Assembly (NCBI GenBank): GCA_944324495.1
Contig: CALUWN010000012.1
Location: 1-60,719 of the forward strand
DNA: 60,719 bases
Direction of reading: 5' to 3'
From: an uncultured Mucispirillum sp.
GTDB lineage: Bacteria; Chrysiogenota; Deferribacteres; Deferribacterales; Mucispirillaceae
Translations under genes and position numbers: made by a program
Shown: positions 40,323-47,358 of the stretch, in pieces
How positions within the stretch are numbered: the first letter of the stretch is position 1
How the letters are laid out: every line of letters starts with the position of its first letter
The notes under the pieces: generated by a model
The model's input: only the letters and a program-made list of their open reading frames with translations
The model's database searches: none
Told to the model about the DNA's origin: nothing

Positions 40323-41761
40323 TAGATATTCCATATCTCATTTATTTTTTCATAATCTACTTGCTCATTATCACCTAGCTCACTTCTCGCATACACTCCT
40401 AAAAGACATGCAATAACCGAGTCTCCATGCCGTTTTAAATGGCTGTCTTTTTCATTTACTCTTTCAACTATCTTTGGCACACCTTTTACAAGCTTTACAC
40501 TCCTAAAATCTGCCAAAATATCTGCTGATTTTGGAAGAGTTATAGTTTTATCTTCTAACGCTGCTTTTAATTTTGGAAAAGCATTTAAATAAAAACTCTC
40601 ACTAGCTTTTACAGATATTATTAAATCTTCGCCATATCTCTCTGTGCAGCTTTCAGCTAAATATTCACCATTTCCCCTTGCATCAAATCCACCACCATTA
40701 AAGCGGGGTAGGCGGTCTATTATATAATGGGCAATCTGCTCCTGCACCTTATGTGGGGCATTTCTTATTTCAACTATAAACGGAGTAGATAGTGTTAAGT
40801 CTTTATTTTCAGATAATATCCAAAACACAGAAAGGTCACTGCTGCGTGCAAAGTCTTCACCAATGAAGTGCCTGTTATTTATGTTTAGATTCTTTAATAA
40901 CTCAGATATGTTATCATCTAAAAAATCACTTACATAAGAAGAACGTCTTGCCTCATTCCATGATGCAAAATCTTCACTTGGTGGGTTAAATCTCACTATT
41001 GGTATATCTGCCTGCATGCAGCTTTCAACTAAGAATGATGTAAAATAAGCACCACCACTTTTTGAAGGTATGCAGCGTAACTCTTCATCAGAGCTTTCGC
41101 CATAGTCTGCATATATTGAGGCTATCCATTCATCTTTTGGTGTCTTCATTTTTGTTATTTCTCTAACTCTTTCATAAAGACCATCATTAATTGCATCATC
41201 AAAAGTAGTTCTATGCAGGCTGTAATTTAATCTGCCTTTTCTAATATCTTCAATATACTCGTTAAAAATATTATCTTCGCCAAAATGAGTACTTATAACT
41301 GCTACTTTGCCTCCCCATATTAAAAAGGCAAGAGCAGCTTTCATAGTCTCTTTCAAATCATCATGGAATGCTGCTTCATCTATTACTGCTTTTCCTTGCT
41401 TACCACGTAAGTTTGAAGGGCGTCCAGAAAGGGCAGTAATTTTAAAGCCTGAATGGAATGTTATTGAATATGATAATATTTTTTTATCTTCATCTACTAA
41501 TTCATTATTATATATATTTGATACTGCTTGATTAAGCTTACGAGCCCAGTCAGCACATGTTTCTATATATTCTTTTGCCATATCTTTATTATATCCTATA
41601 TACCAAACATCCATGCCTTTATTACTGCAAGCAGTAAGCACATTATCAAGTGCCTCAGCCCATGTCACACCAATACGACGGCTTTTTTCATAGAATTTTA
41701 CAGAAGCAGTATCTGATACCCACTTTTTCTGATATGGCAAAAGAACACTATCTATTTTCAT
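40322..41761 (-). CDS. Terminase large subunit (Mu gp28-like)
   Basis: A 479-residue packaging motor. The ATPase region starts LLPYQKKWVSDTASVKFYEKSRRIGVTWAEALDNVL, a variant Walker A (KSRRIGVT) typical of Mu-like terminases. The Walker B-like GKQGKAVIDEAAFHD is near residue 130. The nuclease half follows (FIGEDFARSSDLSVFWILSE, FNGGGFDARGNGEYLAE), with acidic residues for metal binding. The start overlaps the small terminase stop (TAATG). The 3' end abuts a family A repeat. Confidence 0.88.
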   Translation of the reverse strand: MKIDSVLLPYQKKWVSDTASVKFYEKSRRIGVTWAEALDNVLTACSNKGMDVWYIGYNKDMAKEYIETCADWARKLNQAVSNIYNNELVDEDKKILSYSITFHSGFKITALSGRPSNLRGKQGKAVIDEAAFHDDLKETMKAALAFLIWGGKVAVISTHFGEDNIFNEYIEDIRKGRLNYSLHRTTFDDAINDGLYERVREITKMKTPKDEWIASIYADYGESSDEELRCIPSKSGGAYFTSFLVESCMQADIPIVRFNPPSEDFASWNEARRSSYVSDFLDDNISELLKNLNINNRHFIGEDFARSSDLSVFWILSENKDLTLSTPFIVEIRNAPHKVQEQIAHYIIDRLPRFNGGGFDARGNGEYLAESCTERYGEDLIISVKASESFYLNAFPKLKAALEDKTITLPKSADILADFRSVKLVKGVPKIVERVNEKDSHLKRHGDSVIACLLGVYARSELGDNEQVDYEKINEIWNI

Positions 41762-42210
41762 TAATCTAACCCTAAAAGTTCTTTTCTAATTTCATCTATA
41801 TTTTCATGCTTTAACCCTGTATTTTTCTTTTTGTCTTTAGGGTTGATTTTATTTCTTAGGTTTATCAATTTTTCGCACAACTGGTTATATACATACATTG
41901 CTTGGTTATCTACTTTACCAGCTGGCAGGTTATCAAAATACACATCATATCTTTCTTTTTGTTTTTGCAAATCTAAAAGCAGGCTTTCTTCAAATGATAT
42001 ACTGACATCTTGTGCTGCCTGCTTTTTTACATCTATGCTTTCAGCTCTTGTTTCCCAGCTATATTTTTCTCGCCATGAAGCAATAGTTGTGCGAGTGATA
42101 TTATAACCATTACTTTTTAATAATCGCACAACTTCACTATCATTTCTTGTATCATACCAAAATAAAAAAGCTTGCTCTCGTATCTCGTTAGAATATTGTT
42201 GTTTTGCCAT
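41761..42210 (-). CDS. Terminase small subunit-like DNA-binding protein (Mu gp27 position)
   Basis: A 149-residue protein. The N-terminal helix-turn-helix (IREQAFLFWYDTRNDSEVVRLLKSNGYNITRTTIASWREKYSWE) recognises DNA. The C-terminal helical part would oligomerise. It immediately precedes the large subunit gene and overlaps it, as usual for terminase pairs. It has an AAGG site. Confidence 0.78.
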   Translation of the reverse strand: MAKQQYSNEIREQAFLFWYDTRNDSEVVRLLKSNGYNITRTTIASWREKYSWETRAESIDVKKQAAQDVSISFEESLLLDLQKQKERYDVYFDNLPAGKVDNQAMYVYNQLCEKLINLRNKINPKDKKKNTGLKHENIDEIRKELLGLD

Positions 42211-42219
42211 TAATTACCT

Positions 42220-42519
42220 TTACTCTACAATAATTCCTATATCAGAGATAGAATGCTCTAATATATCTATACCTTTTTTAGAAAGAGTTATCACAAGTAT
42301 ATAATTTTTAAAGTATGTAACTTTCACATACTCGCCATCTTTTAAATACTCAATTAAACTTGCAAGCTCTCTTTTTGATAATGTATGCCCCTGTATCTCT
42401 AATGCTTTTTGCAGCACTACAAAGTCAACTCCATCAGGGTATTTTTGTTTTAAATTTTCTAATATAAGCCCACGCCTGCGGTTATTTTCAATATTTTCTA
42501 TTACATCTTTATTCAGCAT
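42220..42519 (-). CDS. Winged-helix phage protein (Mu gp26-like)
   Basis: A 99-residue protein with a winged-helix pattern: RGLILENLKQKYPDGVDFVVLQKALEIQGHTLSKRELASLIEYLKDGEYV, then a beta wing (VTYFKNYILVITLSKKGIDIL). It lies between the gp25-like membrane protein and the small terminase, the same place as Mu gp26. Its start overlaps the upstream gene by 11 bases. Confidence 0.7.
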   Translation of the reverse strand: MLNKDVIENIENNRRRGLILENLKQKYPDGVDFVVLQKALEIQGHTLSKRELASLIEYLKDGEYVKVTYFKNYILVITLSKKGIDILEHSISDIGIIVE

Positions 42520-42856
42520 TTTTATTTCCTTTTATTTTATTTTCTATTCTGATTTCTGTTATATCTTCATTTATTTTTTTTAATGTCATTTCTATTGCAT
42601 CTAATCTTTTTGTTATTGTTACCGCATTTTCTTCACTTTCATCTACTCGCTGGCTCATATTACTTAGCGTTTCACGCATTAATTTCACTTCACTTGTTAA
42701 GCCATTAAATGAGCTTATCAGCTGTGGTATATATTTATGTGCTATCAAAAATACACCTATCAGCACCAAAAGTCCAAACAGTGGTCCTGATGCTCTTAAT
42801 AATATTTCTAATGTATTTGGTGAATTAACTACAGCATTCACAATTTCTGTTTCCAT
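42509..42856 (-). CDS. DUF2730-like membrane/coiled-coil protein (Mu gp25-like)
   Basis: A 115-residue protein with one membrane helix (about residues 24-44, LFGLLVLIGVFLIAHKYI) and a long coiled coil (VKLMRETLSNMSQRVDESEENAVTITKRLDAIEMTLKKI). This is the DUF2730 pattern found after lysis genes in Mu-like phages. The role is unknown. AGGAG precedes the ATG. Confidence 0.7.
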   Translation of the reverse strand: METEIVNAVVNSPNTLEILLRASGPLFGLLVLIGVFLIAHKYIPQLISSFNGLTSEVKLMRETLSNMSQRVDESEENAVTITKRLDAIEMTLKKINEDITEIRIENKIKGNKNAE

Positions 42857-42872
42857 CTTTTTCTCCTTAATC

Positions 42873-42887
42873 TTAAAACTGTTTTAA
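42873..42887. repeat. Palindrome TTAAAACTGTTTTAA
   Basis: Member of the six-copy palindrome set, here 17 bases upstream of the gp25-like start codon. Confidence 0.45.
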
Positions 42888-42916
42888 AAAAATGGGGCGT
42901 TACCCCCATTTTTTAC
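42885..42916 (-). terminator. Terminator after the small membrane protein of the lysis block
   Basis: On the minus strand AAAATGGGG pairs with CCCCATTTT and T7 follows. It overlaps the stop of the gene at 42913, and probably attenuates rather than ends the late transcript. Confidence 0.7.
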
Positions 42917-43014
42917 TTGCTTTTGTTTTTAAAATACTCAACTGTTTTACAGCCAAACCAGCCTACAATTAAGCCAAAAAGCAATGAACAAGTCATCCAG
43001 CCCCAAGTTGCCAT
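42913..43014 (-). CDS. 33-residue membrane protein of the lysis block (holin-like candidate)
   Basis: A short protein MATWGWMTCSLLFGLIVGWF then GCKTVEYFKNKSK. One hydrophobic helix with a basic tail. GAGGTGA lies 3 bases before the ATG, so translation is likely. It follows the Rz1 gene and precedes the gp25-like gene. As no other holin is evident it may act as a small holin or pinholin; that is inference. Confidence 0.55.
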   Translation of the reverse strand: MATWGWMTCSLLFGLIVGWFGCKTVEYFKNKSK

Positions 43015-43040
43015 AAGTCACCTCATCATAATTATTTTTA

Positions 43041-43162
43041 AGGTAATAAGATTTTTTCTTTAATCTAGGCGGATTGAGAAAATTACGAATGAGTTTACAA
43101 AATAGGTAAATGATTGAGTAATTTTTTCAACCAACAACGAGTAAAGGAAAAAGATATTACCG
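43041..43162 (+). repeat. Family A structured repeat, copy 5
   Basis: Outer stem GGTAATAAGATTTTTTC with GGAAAAAGATATTACC; TAGGCGGATT; second stem TTGAGAAAATTAC/GTAATTTTTTCAA; hairpin GTTTAC/GTAAAT; CAACAACGA. It overlaps the Rz1 stop. Confidence 0.8.
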
Positions 43163-43396
43163 TTTTTCAAAGCATTTAATAGCTGCTTCTAAACTCTTTA
43201 CATATGCCACTAAATCCGCAATATTCAGCATCAGTATTGCTGTATTTTTTTCACTGCCAATATGGCTTTTATTATCAAGCTGTTTTAACTCCACCCGTGC
43301 AGGCACAGCACACTGTTTATTTTTTACTATCACTTGCGAGTGTGAACTGCACCCAGTAAGAATTAATACTATTAATAGCATAACTACTTTTTTCAT
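43157..43396 (-). CDS. Rz1-like outer-membrane spanin lipoprotein
   Basis: A 79-residue lipoprotein. The signal MKKVVMLLIVLILTGCSS has a lipobox LTGC with Cys at residue 16, followed by Ser-Ser, which favours the outer membrane. The remaining part is mostly helical. It starts inside the Rz-like gene in another frame, the classic nested Rz/Rz1 layout. It pairs with the inner-membrane spanin to fuse membranes at lysis. Confidence 0.78.
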   Translation of the reverse strand: MKKVVMLLIVLILTGCSSHSQVIVKNKQCAVPARVELKQLDNKSHIGSEKNTAILMLNIADLVAYVKSLEAAIKCFEKR

Positions 43397-43865
43397 AACT
43401 TATCACCTTTGATAGCACTGGGGCGGTGCGGTCTTCCGCCCCAGCTTTTGAGCCATTGTGCAAATTTATTTCGGAGGGGAGCGTTTCCCAGCGACGGCTG
43501 CCTGTTTCCCGACCGAGTAGGGAGGAATCAGAAACAGCACAGGCTGGAAGTTGTGGGAAAAATGCCCCATTTTTACCAACATTATAAGTAGGCTCAATAC
43601 TTAAAAATGTTAGTAAATTCTCTCTTGCTTTTATCCTTTCATTACATATACTTTCTGCTTCTAATACCTGCTCTTGCAGGCTTGCAATATTTTTATCTAT
43701 TTCAGTAATAGCAGCATCTCTTAACTTTATTATTTCAGTAAGCCTTGCATTTTCTTTTGTAAGTGTATTATTACTTGCTTTTTCAATACCTAAAAGCACA
43801 GATAAAACCACCAGCATAGCAAAAAGAAAAAGTATTATATATTTACTTAACACATTTATATTCAT
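43317..43865 (-). CDS. Rz-like inner-membrane spanin with an in-frame repeat
   Basis: About 182 residues. One N-terminal membrane helix (about 5-25) is followed by a periplasmic coiled coil (NNTLTKENARLTEIIKLRDAAITEIDKNIASLQEQVLEAESICNERIKA). From about residue 97 to 130 the coding sequence passes through a family B repeat (PQLPACAVSDSSLLGRETGS), which is not spanin-like. The C-terminus overlaps Rz1. The repeat probably lengthened the periplasmic domain or replaced its end, so function is uncertain. An ATG at 43865 follows AAGGA. Confidence 0.68.
   Translation of the reverse strand: MNINVLSKYIILFLFAMLVVLSVLLGIEKASNNTLTKENARLTEIIKLRDAAITEIDKNIASLQEQVLEAESICNERIKARENLLTFLSIEPTYNVGKNGAFFPQLPACAVSDSSLLGRETGSRRWETLPSEINLHNGSKAGAEDRTAPVLSKVISYEKSSYAINSINSYWVQFTLASDSKK
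43476..43568 (+). repeat. Family B structured repeat in the Rz gene
   Basis: Outer pairs GGGG and TTTCCCA with TGGGAAA and CCCC; GCGACGGCTGCC; stem TGTTTC/GAAACA; inner CCGACCGAGTAGGGAGGAA; GCACAGGCTGGAAG. It is nearly the same as the copy at 54115 apart from the stems, which are replaced on both sides. Confidence 0.8.
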
Positions 43866-43889
43866 GCTTAACAAATCCTTTTTATCTAT

Positions 43890-43980
43890 AATAAAAAATC
43901 CGTCCTAGATTTTTTATTGAAACGCACCCACGAAGTAAATTCGTTTGGGTGCTTACGCTTTGCGACAGGACATCCTGCCC
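43890..43980 (+). repeat. Family G structured repeat
   Basis: A perfect 11-bp stem AATAAAAAATC/GATTTTTTATT with loop CGTCCTA; CGCACCCACG pairs with CGTTTGGGTGCG-type bases; then GACAGGACATCCTGCC. Together with the next element it fills the 234-base gap between the Rz and endolysin genes. Confidence 0.65.
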
Positions 43981-43994
43981 TTTTTATCCACCAT

Positions 43995-44108
43995 TAATAC
44001 CTGTTATAAAATTTTGGAGCGTGTATCCAAAATTTTATTCTGCTGAAAGTAATAAAATGGTGAATTTTATTACTTTTGCATTGTGGGGGTAGTATAGGGG
44101 GAGCCTGC
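43995..44108 (+). repeat. Family D structured repeat, copy 3
   Basis: TAATACCTGTTATAAAATT, stem 1 AAAATTTTGG/CCAAAATTTT, stem 2 AAAGTAATAAAAT/ATTTTATTACTTT, then GCATTGTGGGGGTAG and a GGGGGAGC region. Confidence 0.7.
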
Positions 44109-44477
44109 TCACCCTATAAGTTCAAAATGTGGGTAATCTTTTAAATTAGTAAAATCCCTTCCCCAGCGAATGTTTATACCCAAATCTTTTGCTTTTGCCA
44201 TAATTTTTTCACCTAGTTTTTCAAAAGCTGGTATATCTTCCCAGTCCAGTGGCAGTGGCACAACATCTACAGCTAAAGATGGTTTATGATTATGTTTAGA
44301 CTGTCCCCAGCGAGCACGGCTTGCCCCACTATTATATGCTTTTTCCTGCTCTGCTTTACCTCTATGCCCACAAATTACGGCACATTTTTCTGTTTTTGCC
44401 ACAGCTTCTATTAATTTTATTAAATCACTATGGCAGGTATTTAATTTGGTTTGACTTTTTGTAGATAATTTTGGCAT
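44109..44477 (-). CDS. Endolysin, M15-type peptidase
   Basis: A 122-residue L-alanyl-D-glutamate/D-Ala-type peptidase for host cell lysis. Zinc-site pattern: CGHRGKAEQEKAYNSGASRARWGQSKHNHKPSLAVDVVPL (His in KHN, Asp in AVDV), then the C-terminal DYPHFEL His. It has no signal peptide, so export would depend on a holin. It is first of the late leftward block. AAGGAG precedes the ATG. Mu uses a different lysozyme in this place. Confidence 0.85.
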   Translation of the reverse strand: MPKLSTKSQTKLNTCHSDLIKLIEAVAKTEKCAVICGHRGKAEQEKAYNSGASRARWGQSKHNHKPSLAVDVVPLPLDWEDIPAFEKLGEKIMAKAKDLGINIRWGRDFTNLKDYPHFELIG

Positions 44478-44498
44478 ATAATCAACTCCTTACTTGAA

Positions 44499-44621
44499 TG
44501 GTATTAAAATTTTTATTTTAGACAAGGCGGCTTAAAATTTAGTGATGGAAGTTTACATAAATAAGTAAATGACCAAGCTAAATTTTAAACAACACAGTAT
44601 AAAATAAAAAGGCGATACCAT
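44499..44621 (+). repeat. Family A structured repeat, copy 6
   Basis: Outer stem TGGTAT with ATACCA and TTTTATTTTA with TAAAATAAAA; GGCGGCTT; second stem TTAAAATTTAG/CTAAATTTTAA; hairpin GTTTAC/GTAAAT. Confidence 0.8.
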
Positions 44622-44660
44622 TTTTCATAAGCTGATTATATATGTGAAAATGAGGTAATT

Positions 44661-44693
44661 ACAGATAAAGGGTATTATTAATATTTATTATAG
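44661..44693 (-). promoter_or_regulatory. Late-promoter candidate motif P4 (lysis genes)
   Basis: On the minus strand CTATAATAAATATTAATAA is followed by TACCCTTATCTGTAATTACC. It precedes the endolysin gene by about 184 bases, with a family A repeat in between. Confidence 0.6.
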
Positions 44694-44703
44694 AAAAGGA
44701 TAA

Positions 44704-44742
44704 ATAAAAAAAGCCCTGCATGGTTTCTTCCTGCAGGGCTTA
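44704..44742 (-). terminator. Terminator of the accessory gene block
   Basis: On the minus strand AAGCCCTGCA pairs with TGCAGGGCTT, followed by T7. It separates the repressor-side accessory genes from the late block. Confidence 0.85.
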
Positions 44743-44770
44743 AATATTTTAAATATTATCATAACTAATA

Positions 44771-45160
44771 TTATTTATTATTTAATAATATGTGTGTATT
44801 ATTAATGGTCTGCCTTACATTTGAAAAATTATAAGTCTTCCCACATTTAATACATGCTATATTATCATGCATATCAGTATATCTATATTGATGTTCATTT
44901 ATAGCTTTTATGTATTTTTCATTATTTGTAAATAATAATAAAAAATTGTTTATTTCTCCACACTCACATTGAAATTGATGTGGTAATACTCCTTTTTCTA
45001 AAATAAACTTATAAGCATATACAACATCATCAGGTATATTAATATTAATTGTCCTATTTATGCGAAGTGGTGGCAGCACAGCTCTTCTATATGCAAATAT
45101 ATTACGTTTAGGGGTATATCTACTGTTATATCTTTTTTTAGAATAATTGCGTCTTCTCAT
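44771..45160 (-). CDS. Small basic protein with two CxC/CxxC zinc-ribbon halves
   Basis: A 129-residue protein. The N-terminal 45 residues are very basic (RRRNYSKKRYNSRYTPKRN). FQCECGEIN near residue 63 and IACIKCGKTY near residue 101 look like the two knuckles of a zinc ribbon. No family is recognised. It is last of three genes between the repressor and the late block, and ends at a strong terminator. Expression in the lysogen is likely from its place behind the repressor. Confidence 0.6.
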   Translation of the reverse strand: MRRRNYSKKRYNSRYTPKRNIFAYRRAVLPPLRINRTININIPDDVVYAYKFILEKGVLPHQFQCECGEINNFLLLFTNNEKYIKAINEHQYRYTDMHDNIACIKCGKTYNFSNVRQTINNTHILLNNK

Positions 45161-45202
45161 AATTCACTAAGTCTTCCTACCCTGCCATATGGCAGGGTTG
45201 TA

Positions 45203-46192
45203 TTAATTTGTTTCATTATCTTTTGTTTTAAAATAATTAGTTGATTCTATTTTTACATTTTTCTTTAAAAGTTTAGATATGTTATCATATATTTCTTGTG
45301 CAACTTTTTTAGGTATTTTAATTGTATACCCTTTATAACTGATTCCACCAAAATCTGTGTTAATAAAATAGTCTGGCACTTCTATATACACATAATCTTT
45401 ATTAGCTTTTATTGCACCTTTATAGTCAAATCCTTGATTATAAAACATACCTTGTCCATCAAGTGATGGGTATAATATACATTTTTGAGTGTAATATTGC
45501 TCTATTTTTTCATTTGCATTTAACGCCAACTCTAATGTTGTAAAACATGGAGCACTTCCATAATTCCATTGATTATTTGTAATAAATGGCATACTCACTT
45601 TATTAGTTATATCAATAAATTCTAATTCGATACTACCAGCATTTTTATCAAATACCAAGTATGACTTTAAAAATGAACCATCATAAAGAGTATATTTTCC
45701 ACTATTTAAAATGCTTATATTCATTAATTTATTTATATGAGTACAAGCTAACTCATATCCTAAGATAGTACACCAATTAAAAAGTTTATCTGTAATATCT
45801 TTCGCCTTTTTTTTCTCATCATGTTTTGCATAATATTCTACAGTTCTAAAACAAGCATTTATCATATTATGTTTATCACACAAAAACATATCAATATTTA
45901 CAGCTTTTTTATTATCTATCTTCCTAATATCTTCTATATACAAGTCAAAATCTGTAATATCTTGTTTAGATATATCTTTTGTTAAGCCCTTATCGTAAAG
46001 AGCAATAAGTTCATTTAATCTATTTTCTTTTTCTAATGCTTGTTTTTTTCTTAATTCATCTATATTTTTTTGTGCTATCTCCCTTTGTTTTTCTTCTTCT
46101 TTTTTTTGAATACTTTCATCAATAGCACTAGCTATCCAAGAGCAGCTTGGTATTATAAATAAAACAACTAGCAGTATAAAAATTTTTTTCAT
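45203..46192 (-). CDS. Lipoprotein of unknown function (lysogenic conversion candidate)
   Basis: A 329-residue lipoprotein. The signal MKKIFILLVVLFIIPSCSW has a lipobox with Cys at residue 17. A charged coiled-coil stretch (EEEKQREIAQKNIDELRKKQALEKENRL) follows, then a region resembling short helical repeats with paired Cys (YELACTHINKLM), and a beta-rich C-terminal half. No family is recognised. It sits in the accessory block behind the repressor, where temperate phages often keep genes that alter the host surface. Confidence 0.65.
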   Translation of the reverse strand: MKKIFILLVVLFIIPSCSWIASAIDESIQKKEEEKQREIAQKNIDELRKKQALEKENRLNELIALYDKGLTKDISKQDITDFDLYIEDIRKIDNKKAVNIDMFLCDKHNMINACFRTVEYYAKHDEKKKAKDITDKLFNWCTILGYELACTHINKLMNISILNSGKYTLYDGSFLKSYLVFDKNAGSIELEFIDITNKVSMPFITNNQWNYGSAPCFTTLELALNANEKIEQYYTQKCILYPSLDGQGMFYNQGFDYKGAIKANKDYVYIEVPDYFINTDFGGISYKGYTIKIPKKVAQEIYDNISKLLKKNVKIESTNYFKTKDNETN

Positions 46193-46195
46193 ATT

Positions 46196-46528
46196 TTATT
46201 CCTTTGGTCTAGTTAATAATACAAATATTCCTAATATTACATCAACTATAACCCATGTAGTTATACTTCCACTAAGCCAAATTGTGCCTGCAACTACATT
46301 AGCAGCTTGCTCCATACCATCATTTGTTGAAACAACTCCATCACCATAAAAAACAACAATATAAATCACCCATAAAAACATAAGTAAATTAAAAAGCACA
46401 AAAGACCATTTAAATATTTTTCCAAAAAAGCCTCTTTTTGCCTTTCTTAATCTTGCACCACAGTTAGGGCATTTAAATGCTTCACTGCTTACTTCTTTTC
46501 CACATTCTTTGCATGGTATCATTGCCAT
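46196..46528 (-). CDS. Zinc-ribbon membrane protein
   Basis: A 110-residue protein. The N-terminal zinc ribbon is CKECGKEVSSEAFKCPNCG (residues 6-24). Two membrane helices follow at about 36-58 and 80-104. This pattern is common in prophage-encoded and superinfection-exclusion proteins, although the role here is unknown. GGAG precedes the ATG. Its stop is 3 bases from the lipoprotein start. Confidence 0.68.
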   Translation of the reverse strand: MAMIPCKECGKEVSSEAFKCPNCGARLRKAKRGFFGKIFKWSFVLFNLLMFLWVIYIVVFYGDGVVSTNDGMEQAANVVAGTIWLSGSITTWVIVDVILGIFVLLTRPKE

Positions 46529-46562
46529 AATAAATCTCCTTTTTTTTATTTATTATCAAATT

Positions 46563-46955
46563 CTAACTTGATAATTTTTGCATATCTTTATTTTTATAAC
46601 TATCAACTATTGCCTGAATATATCCTTCTACTCGTATCAAATCTTCCTTTCTTAGTTTACTTAATAATATTAATAACCTTTCTGGAACATTATAGCTGGA
46701 TGCTATACTTACAACCCCACTATCTGCCTTTTTTTCATTATCTGATAAAAACATACTGCCATTTCCATTGATTAACCAATCTGTATTTACATTAAACTTT
46801 TCTTGAAGAAGTATAATAATACTATTATCAATACTTCTTTCACCTTTTTCATAATAACTTATAGCCATTTTTGTTCTGCCAAGTTCTTTTCCAAACTCTG
46901 ATTGTGTCATTTTTAAATATTTTCTTAACTGCATAAATCTTTGATATATTTGCAT
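46563..46955 (-). CDS. Prophage repressor, XRE-type helix-turn-helix (Mu c analogue)
   Basis: A 130-residue DNA-binding protein. The HTH_3 domain spans about residues 6-60 (RKYLKMTQSEFGKELGRTKMAISYYEKGERSIDNSIIILLQEKFNVNTDWLINGNG). The C-terminal part is helical (ERLLILLSKLRKEDLIRVEGYI). It has no protease-type C-terminal domain, so SOS cleavage is unlikely. ATG 46955 has AAGGAA upstream; a longer start at 46988 would extend into the operator. It is divergent from the early genes and likely binds the two operators between them. Confidence 0.82.
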   Translation of the reverse strand: MQIYQRFMQLRKYLKMTQSEFGKELGRTKMAISYYEKGERSIDNSIIILLQEKFNVNTDWLINGNGSMFLSDNEKKADSGVVSIASSYNVPERLLILLSKLRKEDLIRVEGYIQAIVDSYKNKDMQKLSS

Positions 46956-46978
46956 TTCTAATTGTTTCCTTATTAAAT

Positions 46979-47032
46979 AAATAAACATAGTTTATTTTTA
47001 TGCTTGACAAATAAACAATGTTTACTTATATT
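46979..47032 (+). promoter_or_regulatory. Early promoter and repressor operators
   Basis: Two inverted repeats of the form AAATAAAC-N3-GTTTATTT/GTTTACTT (46979-46997 and 47009-47027) are 30 bp apart. The second fills the 17-base spacer between a consensus TTGACA (47004-47009) and TATATT (47027-47032) facing the early genes, so bound repressor would block the early promoter. Confidence 0.75.
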
Positions 47033-47130
47033 TATTTTATAAAAATAATTATTAATATTCATTATATGTAATTATTTTAATTATTTTTTTAATCTGTGTA
47101 AAGCAAAAAATATTATTAATGGAGGCCATT

Positions 47131-47358
47131 ATGACACAAAAAGAAGAAATCTACAAAATATTAAGAGAAAAGCAAATCTCTACCCAATCTATTGCAAAAG
47201 CATTAGGTGTATCAAATCCTTTAATTATCAATGTAATTTCAGGAAAAACTAGAAGCAAAAGAGTTGAGCAAGCTATTACAAAACTTACAGGGTATGAATT
47301 TACACCAACTTTTAAAAGTGTTGCTGAAGTAAAACAAATGTTAGATGGAGTAATATAA
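47131..47358 (+). CDS. Ner-like/Cro-like early regulator
   Basis: A 75-residue helix-turn-helix protein (MTQKEEIYKILREKQISTQSIAKALGVSNPLIINVISGKTRSKRVEQAITKLTGYEF), as in Ner/Nlp-type regulators that switch off early and repressor promoters in Mu. It is first in the rightward early operon. GGAGG lies 5 bases before the ATG at 47131; an ATG at 47119 overlaps that site. Confidence 0.78.
   Translation: MTQKEEIYKILREKQISTQSIAKALGVSNPLIINVISGKTRSKRVEQAITKLTGYEFTPTFKSVAEVKQMLDGVI

Noticed and set aside
24481-44621. A CRISPR array among the repeats
   Set aside because: The repeats are scattered between genes at kilobase spacing, not regularly spaced with unique spacers, and no cas genes occur.
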